64,000 nt of DNA, taken from NCBI RefSeq assembly GCF_017916425.1, contig NZ_JAFMSX010000004.1:248001-312000 (forward strand), in the 5' to 3' direction. The stretch comes from Nocardioides sp. SYSU D00065 (GTDB taxonomy: Bacteria; Actinomycetota; Actinomycetes; Propionibacteriales; Nocardioidaceae). Numbering within the stretch: the stretch's first letter is position 1; each line of letters begins with the position of its first letter. The notes under the pieces are model-generated. The model saw only the letters and a list, made by a program, of their open reading frames with translations, was not told the origin of the DNA and did no database searches. The position numbers and the translations under genes were made by a program. Positions 8,827 to 15,217 of the stretch are shown here, piece after piece.

Positions 8827-9135
8827 ATGGCGGGCGGCATGGGGCGAGGGCGTGGCGAGACCCTGGCGCAGCGCGTCGCCAACACCCGGGCCCGGTCGGC
8901 CGGCGCGCCGAGCGCGGTCACACCGGACCCGGCTCCGCCCGGCCCGGCGTCACCACCGCCCCCGCTCAAGCACGCGTGGTACGACGGTCCGCACGGGCGG
9001 CAGCCGGCCCTGCTGCTCGAGTGGCGCAACATCGAGGGTCACTACGACGGGCGGATCTGCGTCGCGGCGCCGGACGGGGACGGCTGGGCGCTCGTCGAGA
9101 TGTGGGTCGACGGCGCCATGCTGGCCCCGGCCTGA
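8827..9135 (+). CDS. Small protein of unknown function with Pro-rich N-terminal half
   Basis: It encodes 102 residues from ATG 8827, 41 bp after selO on the same strand. Residues 1-47 are Gly/Arg- then Pro/Ala-rich and probably disordered. Residues 48-102 (LKHAWYDGPHGRQPALLLEW, YDGRICVAAPDGDGWALVEMWV) look like a small folded beta domain. No signal peptide. I do not recognise the family; the context suggests it may be expressed with selO. Confidence 0.65.
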   Translation: MAGGMGRGRGETLAQRVANTRARSAGAPSAVTPDPAPPGPASPPPPLKHAWYDGPHGRQPALLLEWRNIEGHYDGRICVAAPDGDGWALVEMWVDGAMLAPA

Positions 9136-9162
9136 CGCTGCCCGGCTCCTGCCTACCGGACG

Positions 9163-9375
9163 TCAGTCCGGCGGCTCGTCCGGTCCCTGCCCGCTCGCGT
9201 TCGTGACGTCGGCGTGGGGATCGTCGCCGCGCCAGGGATCCGTCTCGTCCGGGTCGTCCGCGTCCTGGGGCCGGGCCACCTTCGTCTCCAGCTCGTCGAC
9301 GATGGCGCGGGCCCGGCCGGGGCGCGCAGTGGGGTCGCTCGGCTGGCCACCGCCTGCTCCCCCGTCGGTCGTCAC
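9163..9375 (-). CDS. Small acidic protein of unknown function, coupled to the upstream gene
   Basis: A GTG at 9375 overlaps the stop of the upstream gene (GTGA) and opens a 70-residue frame: VTTDGGAGGG, a helical RARAIVDELETKVARPQD segment, then an Asp/Glu/Pro-rich tail. A longer frame in this register reaches 9696 but is a shadow of the gene at 9372-9617. The overlap argues for translational coupling. Function unknown. Confidence 0.5.
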   Translation of the reverse strand: MTTDGGAGGGQPSDPTARPGRARAIVDELETKVARPQDADDPDETDPWRGDDPHADVTNASGQGPDEPPD

Positions 9376-9617
9376 AGCCGGCTGACCAGACGGGCGACGT
9401 CGCGGCGCAGCATCCGGGTCAGGAGCGCCGGCCGCGGCGCGGCCGACCGCTCGCCGGCACCGGGGCCCTGCAGCTCGAGCGCCAGCTCGTCCGCGGTCGG
9501 GCGGCGGCCGTGGCGGCGGATGAAGTGGTGGACGGCGCAGTGCTCGTCGGGAGACAGCGCCATGGGCCCGTAGCCCGGCACAGGGTCTGGTGTCGGGTCG
9601 GGTGCAGCACGCCTCAT
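9372..9617 (-). CDS. Small basic helical protein of unknown function
   Basis: The gene encodes 81 residues from an ATG at 9617 with AAGGGG six to seven bases upstream. The segment ALSPDEHCAVHHFIRRHGRRPTADELALELQG looks like a helix-turn-helix-sized bundle, followed by an Arg/Leu-rich amphipathic C-terminus (LLTRMLRRDVARLVSRL). It could bind nucleic acid or membranes, but this is a guess. It is the first gene of a two-gene unit with 9163-9375. Confidence 0.55.
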   Translation of the reverse strand: MRRAAPDPTPDPVPGYGPMALSPDEHCAVHHFIRRHGRRPTADELALELQGPGAGERSAAPRPALLTRMLRRDVARLVSRL

Positions 9618-9825
9618 GGCGATCCCCTTGGCAGAGAGGAGGACGACGCCCTTGCTCAACGTCGTTCTCGGCAGTACCCCATCCGGGGCCGCTCACACAC
9701 CGCTGCGGGGACCTTCACGCGCCGAGGTGGACCAGCAGCCCGTCGACGATGCGCCGCCCTGCTCGTGGGAACCGGTCCCGCAGCCCCTGCCCGCGAGCCG
9801 GGGCGCCGACACTCGCCTGGTGCTT

Positions 9826-9905
9826 CATCACGGTATGTCGGCCGATGGGCACTTCCCCAGGCGAGTTGCGCTGGGGAAGTGCCCATTCGCCTACATACCG
9901 TGATG
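9826..9905. repeat. 80-bp near-perfect inverted repeat (intergenic palindrome)
   Basis: Outer arms of 13 bp (CATCACGGTATGT at 9826-9838 and its complement at 9893-9905) and inner arms of 15 bp (ATGGGCACTTCCCCA at 9845-9859 and its complement at 9872-9886) pair exactly. They are separated by a symmetric 6-nt internal loop with three more matches and closed by a 12-nt loop. It lies in a gene-poor stretch (9618-9974). It could be a dispersed palindromic repeat, a bidirectional terminator or a small mobile element; no transposase or target duplication is seen. Confidence 0.9.
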
Positions 9906-9906
9906 G

Positions 9907-9942
9907 ATAGGCAGCGGGACAGGCAGCGGGATAGGCAGCGGG
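9907..9942. repeat. Three 12-bp tandem repeats
   Basis: ATAGGCAGCGGG, ACAGGCAGCGGG and ATAGGCAGCGGG follow each other directly at the right edge of the 80-bp palindrome. I see no gene in the remainder of 9618-9974. Confidence 0.85.
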
Positions 9943-9974
9943 GTTGGGGCGGGTTCTGAGCGGGCGTCGCCGCC

Positions 9975-10268
9975 TCATCGCCGGCGGATCCGCACCGGTC
10001 CCCGAGCCGTGGCGACGTCGACCACCCGGCCGCGCTGCGTCACCTCGACCTCGCCGCGCTCGACCAGTCGACCGGCTGCGGCACGGGCCGCCGGCATGAG
10101 GTCGCGCCAGGCGTCGCCGTCGCCCTCCTCCCCGCCGGTCCCGCCCGCCTGGGCCACCGTTCGAGCGGCCTCGGAGGGGCAGATGGTGGCGCTGGGTGCG
10201 CGATGCTCCAGCAGCTCGAGGATGGCCTCCTCCAGCTGCTGTCCCACGCCGGGCGAACCTGGGTCCAT
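9975..10268 (-). CDS. DUF3253-family small protein
   Basis: It encodes 97 residues from ATG 10268 (an alternative ATG at 10286 adds six). The sequence LEEAILELLEHRAPSATICP, WRDLMPAARAAAGRLVERGE and VTQRGRVVDVATARGPVRIR matches the winged-helix-like DUF3253 family as I remember it: a short helical N-terminus with TICPSEAAR, then a basic wing. The family has no established function; the fold suggests nucleic-acid binding. It is divergent from the oxidoreductase at 10343. Confidence 0.8.
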   Translation of the reverse strand: MDPGSPGVGQQLEEAILELLEHRAPSATICPSEAARTVAQAGGTGGEEGDGDAWRDLMPAARAAAGRLVERGEVEVTQRGRVVDVATARGPVRIRRR

Positions 10269-10342
10269 CTGTCCAGTCTGCCGCACCGAGCGTGGGACGG
10301 CCCTGTTTCACTGGGCTCACCAGCCCCGACGAAAGGCAGTCC

Positions 10343-11320
10343 GTGCGCGCACTCGTCCAGCCCCGTTTCGGCGACCCCGCCGAGGTCCTCAGCGTCCAGG
10401 AGGTCCCCGACCCCGAGCCCGGTCCCGGCCAGGTTCTGGTGCGGGTCCTGCTCTCCCCCATCCACAACCACGACCTCTGGACCGCGCGCGGCAGCTACGG
10501 CTTCAAGCCGGAGATGCCGGCCCGCGCCGGCACCGAGGCGGTCGGCGTGGTCGAGAGGCTCGGCGACGGCGTCGACCACCTGCAGGTGGGTCAGCGGGTG
10601 GCGACGGGTGGCACCTTCGGCGCCTGGGCCGAGCTCATCGTCGCGCCGGCCGCCGCCCTGGTGCCGGTGCCCGACGGCATGGCGGACGAGGCGGCCGCGC
10701 AGCTGGTGTCCATGCCGTTCAGCGCCATCGCGCTGCTGGACTTCCTCGGACTCTCCGAGGGCGACTGGTGCGTGCAGAACGCCGCCAACGGAGCGGTCGG
10801 CCGCCTGGTCGCCCAGCTGGCACGCGCCCGCGGTGTCCACGTCCTGGGTCTCGTCCGCCGCGCCGAGGGTGTCGACGAGCTGGCCGAGCACGGCATCCGG
10901 GACGTCGTGGCGACCGACGACGACGCCTGGCGCGACCGAGTTCGTGAGATCGTCGGCGACGCCCCGCTCGTCGCCGGGGTCGACTCCGTCGGGGGCGCGG
11001 CCGCCGGCGACGTCGTGTCGCTGCTCGCCGAGGACGGGGTGCTGGTCGTCTTCGGCGCGATGGCCTCCCCCACCCTCGAGATCGCCTCGGGCGACGTCAT
11101 CTTCAAGCAGGTCGTCGTCAAGGGCTTCTGGGGAAGCAAGGTCTTCGCGGCGATGGACCGCGACAAGCGCTCGAGGCTGATGGGCGAGCTCGCCGACGGC
11201 CTCGCCTCCGGGGCCCTGACGCTGCCGGTCGAGCGGGTCTACGCCCTGGACGAGATCGCCGACGCCGTCCGGGCCAACCAGGCGCCCGGGCGACGCGGCA
11301 AGGTCCTGCTGCGCCCCTGA
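10343..11320 (+). CDS. Zinc-independent MDR family NADPH:quinone oxidoreductase-like protein
   Basis: The 325-residue protein starts at a GTG with GAAAGG upstream. It has the GroES-like N-domain of medium-chain dehydrogenases (about 1-120) and a Rossmann domain with NAANGAVGRLVAQLARARG. The catalytic-zinc cysteine at the usual N-terminal position is absent, so it belongs with quinone oxidoreductases/enoyl reductases rather than alcohol dehydrogenases. Substrate unknown. Its stop lies four bases from that of the convergent ABM gene. Confidence 0.88.
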   Translation: MRALVQPRFGDPAEVLSVQEVPDPEPGPGQVLVRVLLSPIHNHDLWTARGSYGFKPEMPARAGTEAVGVVERLGDGVDHLQVGQRVATGGTFGAWAELIVAPAAALVPVPDGMADEAAAQLVSMPFSAIALLDFLGLSEGDWCVQNAANGAVGRLVAQLARARGVHVLGLVRRAEGVDELAEHGIRDVVATDDDAWRDRVREIVGDAPLVAGVDSVGGAAAGDVVSLLAEDGVLVVFGAMASPTLEIASGDVIFKQVVVKGFWGSKVFAAMDRDKRSRLMGELADGLASGALTLPVERVYALDEIADAVRANQAPGRRGKVLLRP

Positions 11321-11324
11321 GGGC

Positions 11325-11648
11325 TCAGTCGACCGCCATCTCGCCGAGCTCGGACCAGTCCGACTGCTCGACCGTCTGGCTGACGATGCGCGGCGTCGCG
11401 GCGAGGTACTGCGGAAGCTCCGCCTGGGCAGCCCTGAAGTGCTCGGACCCGACGTGCGCGGCGCCCGCGTCGCCGTCGCGGAAGGCCTCGACGAGGACGT
11501 ACTCGTTGGGGTCGTCGAGGCTGCGCGACCAGTCGAACCACAGGCAGCCCTCCTCCGCCCGCGTGGCCTCGGTGAACGCGCGGGTGATCTCGGGCCACGC
11601 CTCGGCGTGCTCGGGGCGGACGGCGAACTTGGCGGTGATGAAGATCAA
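11325..11648 (-). CDS. Antibiotic biosynthesis monooxygenase (ABM) domain protein
   Basis: The ABM dimeric alpha+beta barrel signature is visible over the 107-residue product: IFITAKFAVRPEHAEAWPEI, TRAEEGCLWFDWSRS, EYVLVEAFRDGDAGAAHVGSEHF. Such proteins are small monooxygenases or heme/quinol-handling enzymes (YgiN-like). I place the start at a TTG (11648) because GGAG sits five bases upstream and the family usually begins MIFITAKF-like; an ATG at 11672 would add eight residues. Confidence 0.85.
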   Translation of the reverse strand: MIFITAKFAVRPEHAEAWPEITRAFTEATRAEEGCLWFDWSRSLDDPNEYVLVEAFRDGDAGAAHVGSEHFRAAQAELPQYLAATPRIVSQTVEQSDWSELGEMAVD

Positions 11649-11739
11649 GGCGTCTCCTCGGGGGTCAGGCACGGACGGGACGGGCAGTCAGACCTTACGA
11701 GCACCCTGTGCGCGGGACACTAGGCTGGGGCCGATCCTC

Positions 11740-12735
11740 ATGACTCCCACCGCCCCACGTGACCGCCGGCTGCTGCTCGTGGTGGACGCGCCGTCGCTGC
11801 TGCACCGCAACCACCACGCGCGCGCCCACACCGGCCTGCGGGATCGGCAGGGCCGCCCGATCTGGGCCCTGCACGGGATGCTCCGGCAGATCCTGGAGTC
11901 CATCGACTCGTTCGCACCGGACGCCGTGCTGTTCGGGCTGGACGACCGCACCGCGTCGCTGCGGCGCCAGGCCTACCCGGACTACAAGGCCGGCCGGGCC
12001 GAGAAGGACCCGCAGCTCGTCGACCAGCTGGACCGAGCCGCGGCCCTGCTCGACGCGCTCGGGCTGGCCACGCTGACGCCGGCCGGGCTCGAGGCCGACG
12101 ACGTCAACGCGTCCGGCGCCACGTGGGCCGCTCGCCACGGCTGGGACTGCGTGATCATCACCTCCGACCGCGACGCGTTCGCCCACATCAGCCGCCACAC
12201 CCGGGTGCTGCGGCTCATCGACGGCGGCATCCACGGCTCGCCCCTGCTCGACCCGGCCCGGCTGTTCAACATGTACGGCGTCCGCCCGGCCAACTACCTC
12301 GCGTTCGCCGCGCTGCGCGGCGACGCCAGCGACAACCTCCCCGGCGTGCAGGGCATCGGGGAGAAGACGGCCGCGATCCTGCTCGACGTGGCGGGCTCGA
12401 TGGACGCGGCGTGGGCCGACATCGACCACGACGAGGGCCGCTCCCTCCTCGCCGCCATGGACGACTGGTCGGCGGAGACGGGCGGGCGCCGCATCGGCGC
12501 CACCGTCGTACGACGACTGTGCGCGCCCGGTGCGCGCGAGCGCTACGACTTCAACGTCGAGATGATGTCCGGTCGCGACGACCTCGACCTGGGGCTCACC
12601 CCCGACGTGCCGGGCTCCCGCGGCCTGCTGCCACTCGACCTGGACCGGGTGACGAAGGTGGTCGGGTTCCTCGACAACGACTTCACCACGGACTTCGCGG
12701 TGCGCGTGCTGACCGGCCGGCCGGCGTCAGGCTGA
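11740..12735 (+). CDS. 5'-3' exonuclease (PolA N-terminal/FEN-like)
   Basis: The 331-residue protein matches the free-standing 5'-3' exonuclease domain of Pol I. It has an N-terminal metal site (LLLVVDAPSLLHRNHHA), PDYKAGRAEKDP, the acidic cluster GLEADDVNASG and ITSDRDAF, then the helix-hairpin-helix GVQGIGEKTAAILLDVAG. It would remove RNA primers or flaps. No polymerase domain follows, so it is a paralogue rather than polA. The stop overlaps the end of the convergent hspR-like gene by nine bases. Confidence 0.92.
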   Translation: MTPTAPRDRRLLLVVDAPSLLHRNHHARAHTGLRDRQGRPIWALHGMLRQILESIDSFAPDAVLFGLDDRTASLRRQAYPDYKAGRAEKDPQLVDQLDRAAALLDALGLATLTPAGLEADDVNASGATWAARHGWDCVIITSDRDAFAHISRHTRVLRLIDGGIHGSPLLDPARLFNMYGVRPANYLAFAALRGDASDNLPGVQGIGEKTAAILLDVAGSMDAAWADIDHDEGRSLLAAMDDWSAETGGRRIGATVVRRLCAPGARERYDFNVEMMSGRDDLDLGLTPDVPGSRGLLPLDLDRVTKVVGFLDNDFTTDFAVRVLTGRPASG

Positions 12736-13035
12736 CTCGGCCCGCCGGGTTCCCCCGGCGCCAGACTCGTCCGCCACCCGCTCGCGCAGCTCGGCCAGCT
12801 CGTCCTCCAGCTCGAGCACTCGAGCGACGCCGGCGAGGTTGAGCCCGTCGGCGAGCAGGTCGCGGATCCGCTCGAGCCGCGCCACGTCGTCGGCGCTGTA
12901 CAGGCGCGTGCCTCCGGCGGTGCGGTCGGGACGCAGCAGCCCACGGCGCTCGTAGACCCGGAGGTTCTGGATCTCCATGGACACCATGGAGGCTGCCACC
13001 GAGATGGCGTACACGCCGTGGTCGCTCCGCGTCAT
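12727..13035 (-). CDS. HspR-like MerR-family heat-shock regulator
   Basis: The 102-residue protein has GVYAISVAASMVSMEIQNLRVYERRGLLRPDRT, the HspR-type MerR winged helix, then RLYSADDVARLERIRDLLADGLNLAGV and a C-terminal leucine-rich coiled coil. HspR represses chaperone operons in actinobacteria. Here it is divergent from an hsp20 gene rather than next to dnaK, so it likely controls that gene. The ATG at 13035 has GAGGAGG seven bases upstream. No full HAIR box is found in the shared promoter region. Confidence 0.87.
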   Translation of the reverse strand: MTRSDHGVYAISVAASMVSMEIQNLRVYERRGLLRPDRTAGGTRLYSADDVARLERIRDLLADGLNLAGVARVLELEDELAELRERVADESGAGGTRRAESA

Positions 13036-13168
13036 GCCCGGTCCTCCTCTTCGTGAAATTTCCCTGCTGGAAGCCTTGATTCTGCCTGAAGCGTTGACTA
13101 TAAGAAACCTGTAACAGCAAGTACAGGTCGTGGGCCACAGGCCCACCCGGCAGAACCAGGAGGAGACG
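13036..13168. promoter_or_regulatory. AT-richer divergent promoter region between hspR-like and hsp20
   Basis: This 133-bp gap is markedly less GC-rich than its surroundings. It contains TTGACT at 13094-13099 for the hsp20 direction and TATAGT (minus strand, 13095-13100) for the other. A 17-bp imperfect inverted repeat CTTGA-N7-TGAAG lies at 13075-13091; it resembles half of a HspR HAIR site but with the wrong spacing. Promoter assignment is tentative. Confidence 0.45.
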
Positions 13169-13606
13169 ATGCTGCTTCGCACGACGGACCCGTTCCGTGA
13201 TCTCGACCGCCTCACCCAACAGCTGCTCGGCACGACCAACCGTCCCGCGGTGATGCCGATGGACGCCTGGCGCGAGGGCGACCGCTTCGTCATCGAGTTC
13301 GACCTGCCGGGCGTGAGCCCGGACAGCATCGACCTCGACGTCGAGCGCAACGTCCTGACCGTGCGTGCCGAGCGCGTGGCTCGCAACGGCGACTGGGAGG
13401 CACTGGCCTCCGAGCGGCCTCGCGGCGCCTTCAGCCGCCAGCTCGTGCTGGGCGACAACCTCGACCTCGACCGCATCGAGGCCGCCTACGCCGACGGTGT
13501 CCTGCGGCTGGTCGTGCCCGTCGCGGAGAAGGCGAAGCCCCGCAAGATCGAGATCGCCCAGGGCGGCTCAAGCCGGTCCGGCGAGCCGGCCGAGCTCACC
13601 GCCTGA
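13169..13606 (+). CDS. Hsp20/alpha-crystallin family small heat-shock protein
   Basis: The 145-residue protein starts at ATG 13169 behind AGGAGGAG. It contains the alpha-crystallin domain (about 35-130): [45 protein letters not shown] and the conserved A-x-x-x-n-GVL motif ([14 protein letters not shown]). It holds unfolding proteins in an ATP-independent manner. It is divergent from the hspR-like gene, its probable repressor. Confidence 0.95.
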   Translation: MLLRTTDPFRDLDRLTQQLLGTTNRPAVMPMDAWREGDRFVIEFDLPGVSPDSIDLDVERNVLTVRAERVARNGDWEALASERPRGAFSRQLVLGDNLDLDRIEAAYADGVLRLVVPVAEKAKPRKIEIAQGGSSRSGEPAELTA

Positions 13607-13698
13607 TCGCCCAGCTACCGACCGACCCGTCCACCCTGGCCGTGGTGGCCGCAGCCCTTGCGCAGTGAGCTGCGGCCCCCACGGCCCTTCCTTGCGCC

Positions 13699-13717
13699 CA
13701 CCCGCACCCAGCGGGTG
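13699..13717. terminator. Candidate bidirectional terminator hairpin
   Basis: CACCCGC-ACCCA-GCGGGTG forms a 7-bp GC stem in the 121-bp gap between the convergent hsp20 and GPP34 genes. No U-tract follows, as is common in high-GC actinobacteria. Confidence 0.45.
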
Positions 13718-13727
13718 CCGATCGGGC

Positions 13728-14399
13728 TCACCCCGACGCGGCGCCGCCGGCGGCGATCGCCGGCAGGATCGCCGCCGTCATGATCGCGGTGTTCATCGCG
13801 GCGACCGCCTTGGCCACCGCCTCGCCGGCCGTGACGTCCTGCGAGACCTGCTCGATGCGCCGCTTCAGGTCGCGGTTGCCCAACGTGCCCTTCTCCTCGG
13901 CCAGCACCTTGGGCGCGACCCCCAGTCCCTGCAGGATCGCCAGCAGCGTGCTGTCCTCCGGTCGCGGCGTACCGCCCTGCAGCACCACCCGCAGCTGCTC
14001 GCGCACCCGGCGCTCGAGCTCCGGGTCGCGCACCGGATACTTCGCCGGCACCAGGCCGAGCGCTCGCTTCTCCTCGACCTCGATCACCCCGGCCGCGGCG
14101 AGCGCCTCCGCGAGTCGCGACTCGGCCGCCACCTTGCCGTCCGTCACCAGCGACGAGAGCCGCTTGCCGTCCCGCTCCTGCAGGCGGGCGAGCGCGGCGT
14201 CGAGCGCCGGGTGCCCGGTCCGGTCAGCAGCCAGGACCGTCATCCGCGGGTCCTTGTCGTCGCTCAACGTGATCCGCTCGGCGAGCACGAGGTCGGTGAC
14301 CAGCGCGGCGGCGAGACCGTAGCCGCGCTGGGCCATCGCACTCTCGGGCTTGCCGTCATCGCGCCGCAGCAGCAGGAACAGGGACTCCGCGATCAGCAT
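13728..14399 (-). CDS. GPP34 (GOLPH3/VPS74-like) domain protein
   Basis: The 223-residue sequence fits the GPP34 family: MLIAESLFLLLRRDDGKPES at the start, GYGLAAALVTDLVLAERI, DPRMTVLAADRTGHP, and a C-terminal helical part rich in Ala. Eukaryotic GOLPH3 binds phosphatidylinositol-4-phosphate; the bacterial role is not established, though actinobacteria carry several copies. The gene begins nine bases after the stop of the YczE-like membrane protein, so they form an operon. Confidence 0.9.
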   Translation of the reverse strand: MLIAESLFLLLRRDDGKPESAMAQRGYGLAAALVTDLVLAERITLSDDKDPRMTVLAADRTGHPALDAALARLQERDGKRLSSLVTDGKVAAESRLAEALAAAGVIEVEEKRALGLVPAKYPVRDPELERRVREQLRVVLQGGTPRPEDSTLLAILQGLGVAPKVLAEEKGTLGNRDLKRRIEQVSQDVTAGEAVAKAVAAMNTAIMTAAILPAIAAGGAASG

Positions 14400-14408
14400 G
14401 CCGCCAGC

Positions 14409-15017
14409 CTAGACAGGATCGCCCTGGCGAAGGTCGAGGGAGAGCAGCCGCCCGGCCAGGGCGACGGCCGGCCCCAGCAGCAGGACGACGGCCAGCGTGC
14501 CGAACCCGACGGTCGCCCCGAGCAGCCAGCCCCCCAGCGCGCCGGCGCCCTGCACCAGGTTGTAGCTCCACCGGAAGGGCACGGGCGGGTCCCAGGCCAG
14601 CGCTGCCGCCTCGGCGGGACCGGCACCGGTGCGGCTCCCCAGGTACATCGCGATGCCCGCGGCCAGGACCGGGAAGGCGGCGGCGAGCAGGGCGAGCCGC
14701 ACACCGAGCCCGTCCGGGGTGCCCAGCAGGCCGAGCACCACCGAGACGGTGACACCCACCAGCAGGACCTGCACGACCGTGCCCACGCCCGGGCGGACCC
14801 GGCGCAGTGCCGCCAGGGCCACCAGGACGACGCCCACGGCGAGGTTGACCACCCAGAAGTCGATCCCGGTCGCCATCGAGAGCCCGTTGACGAAGGTGGA
14901 GTAGCCGTCCGAGCCCAGGTCCGCCGCCAGGAGCAGCGCCACCCCGCTGCCGAGCACGAGGCAGCCAACGAGGAGCAGGGCCGTACGGCGGGGACTGGGG
15001 ATCACGGCCCACAGCAT
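14409..15017 (-). CDS. YczE/YitT-like integral membrane protein
   Basis: The 202-residue protein has about five hydrophobic segments (LLLVGCLVLGSGVALLLAA, VVNLAVGVVLVALAALR, VVQVLLVGVTVSVVLGLLG, LALLAAAFPVLAAGIAMYLG, LGTLAVVLLLGPAVALAG-like). The GSDGYSTFVNGLSMATGI loop after the first helix matches YczE-type proteins (G-x-x-P/G-W-x-x-F-x-x-G-L). The function of the family is unknown. It is the first gene of the pair with GPP34. Confidence 0.82.
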   Translation of the reverse strand: MLWAVIPSPRRTALLLVGCLVLGSGVALLLAADLGSDGYSTFVNGLSMATGIDFWVVNLAVGVVLVALAALRRVRPGVGTVVQVLLVGVTVSVVLGLLGTPDGLGVRLALLAAAFPVLAAGIAMYLGSRTGAGPAEAAALAWDPPVPFRWSYNLVQGAGALGGWLLGATVGFGTLAVVLLLGPAVALAGRLLSLDLRQGDPV

Positions 15018-15093
15018 GTCAGGGCCGCCGGGGTCGAAGCGCCGCGCGGCGCCTAACGCGGACGACCCGCGTCCGCAGCACGATTGTCGAGTC

Positions 15094-15115
15094 GTTCACT
15101 GGATGTCCACCTGCT
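15094..15115. promoter_or_regulatory. PHO-box-like direct repeat upstream of phoX
   Basis: Two adjacent 11-nt units, GTTCACTGGAT and GTCCACCTGCT, sit 103 bp before the phoX start. Streptomyces PhoP binds tandem 11-nt units starting with G-G/T-T-C-A-C-C-like heptamers, so this is a good candidate for phosphate-starvation control. Confidence 0.6.
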
Positions 15116-15217
15116 GGCCTCCAACGGGGTCGAGCGGCGTACGAGAGTGGGCTGCGCATCCGGCGATCAGCACCGCTGGTCGCACCTGCCCCCGCACCCC
15201 CTCTACTCGGAGAAACG

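Noticed and set aside
9618..9974. Protein-coding gene over the 80-bp palindrome
   Set aside because: Frames on both strands give similar peptides (YVGEWALPQ-like) only because the DNA is palindromic; there is no ribosome site or plausible protein.
13075..13091. HspR HAIR box in the hspR/hsp20 promoter region
   Set aside because: The only candidate, CTTGA-N7-TGAAG, is 17 bp instead of the CTTGAGT-N7-ACTCAAG 21-bp form and matches each half poorly. It is kept only as a low-confidence note.
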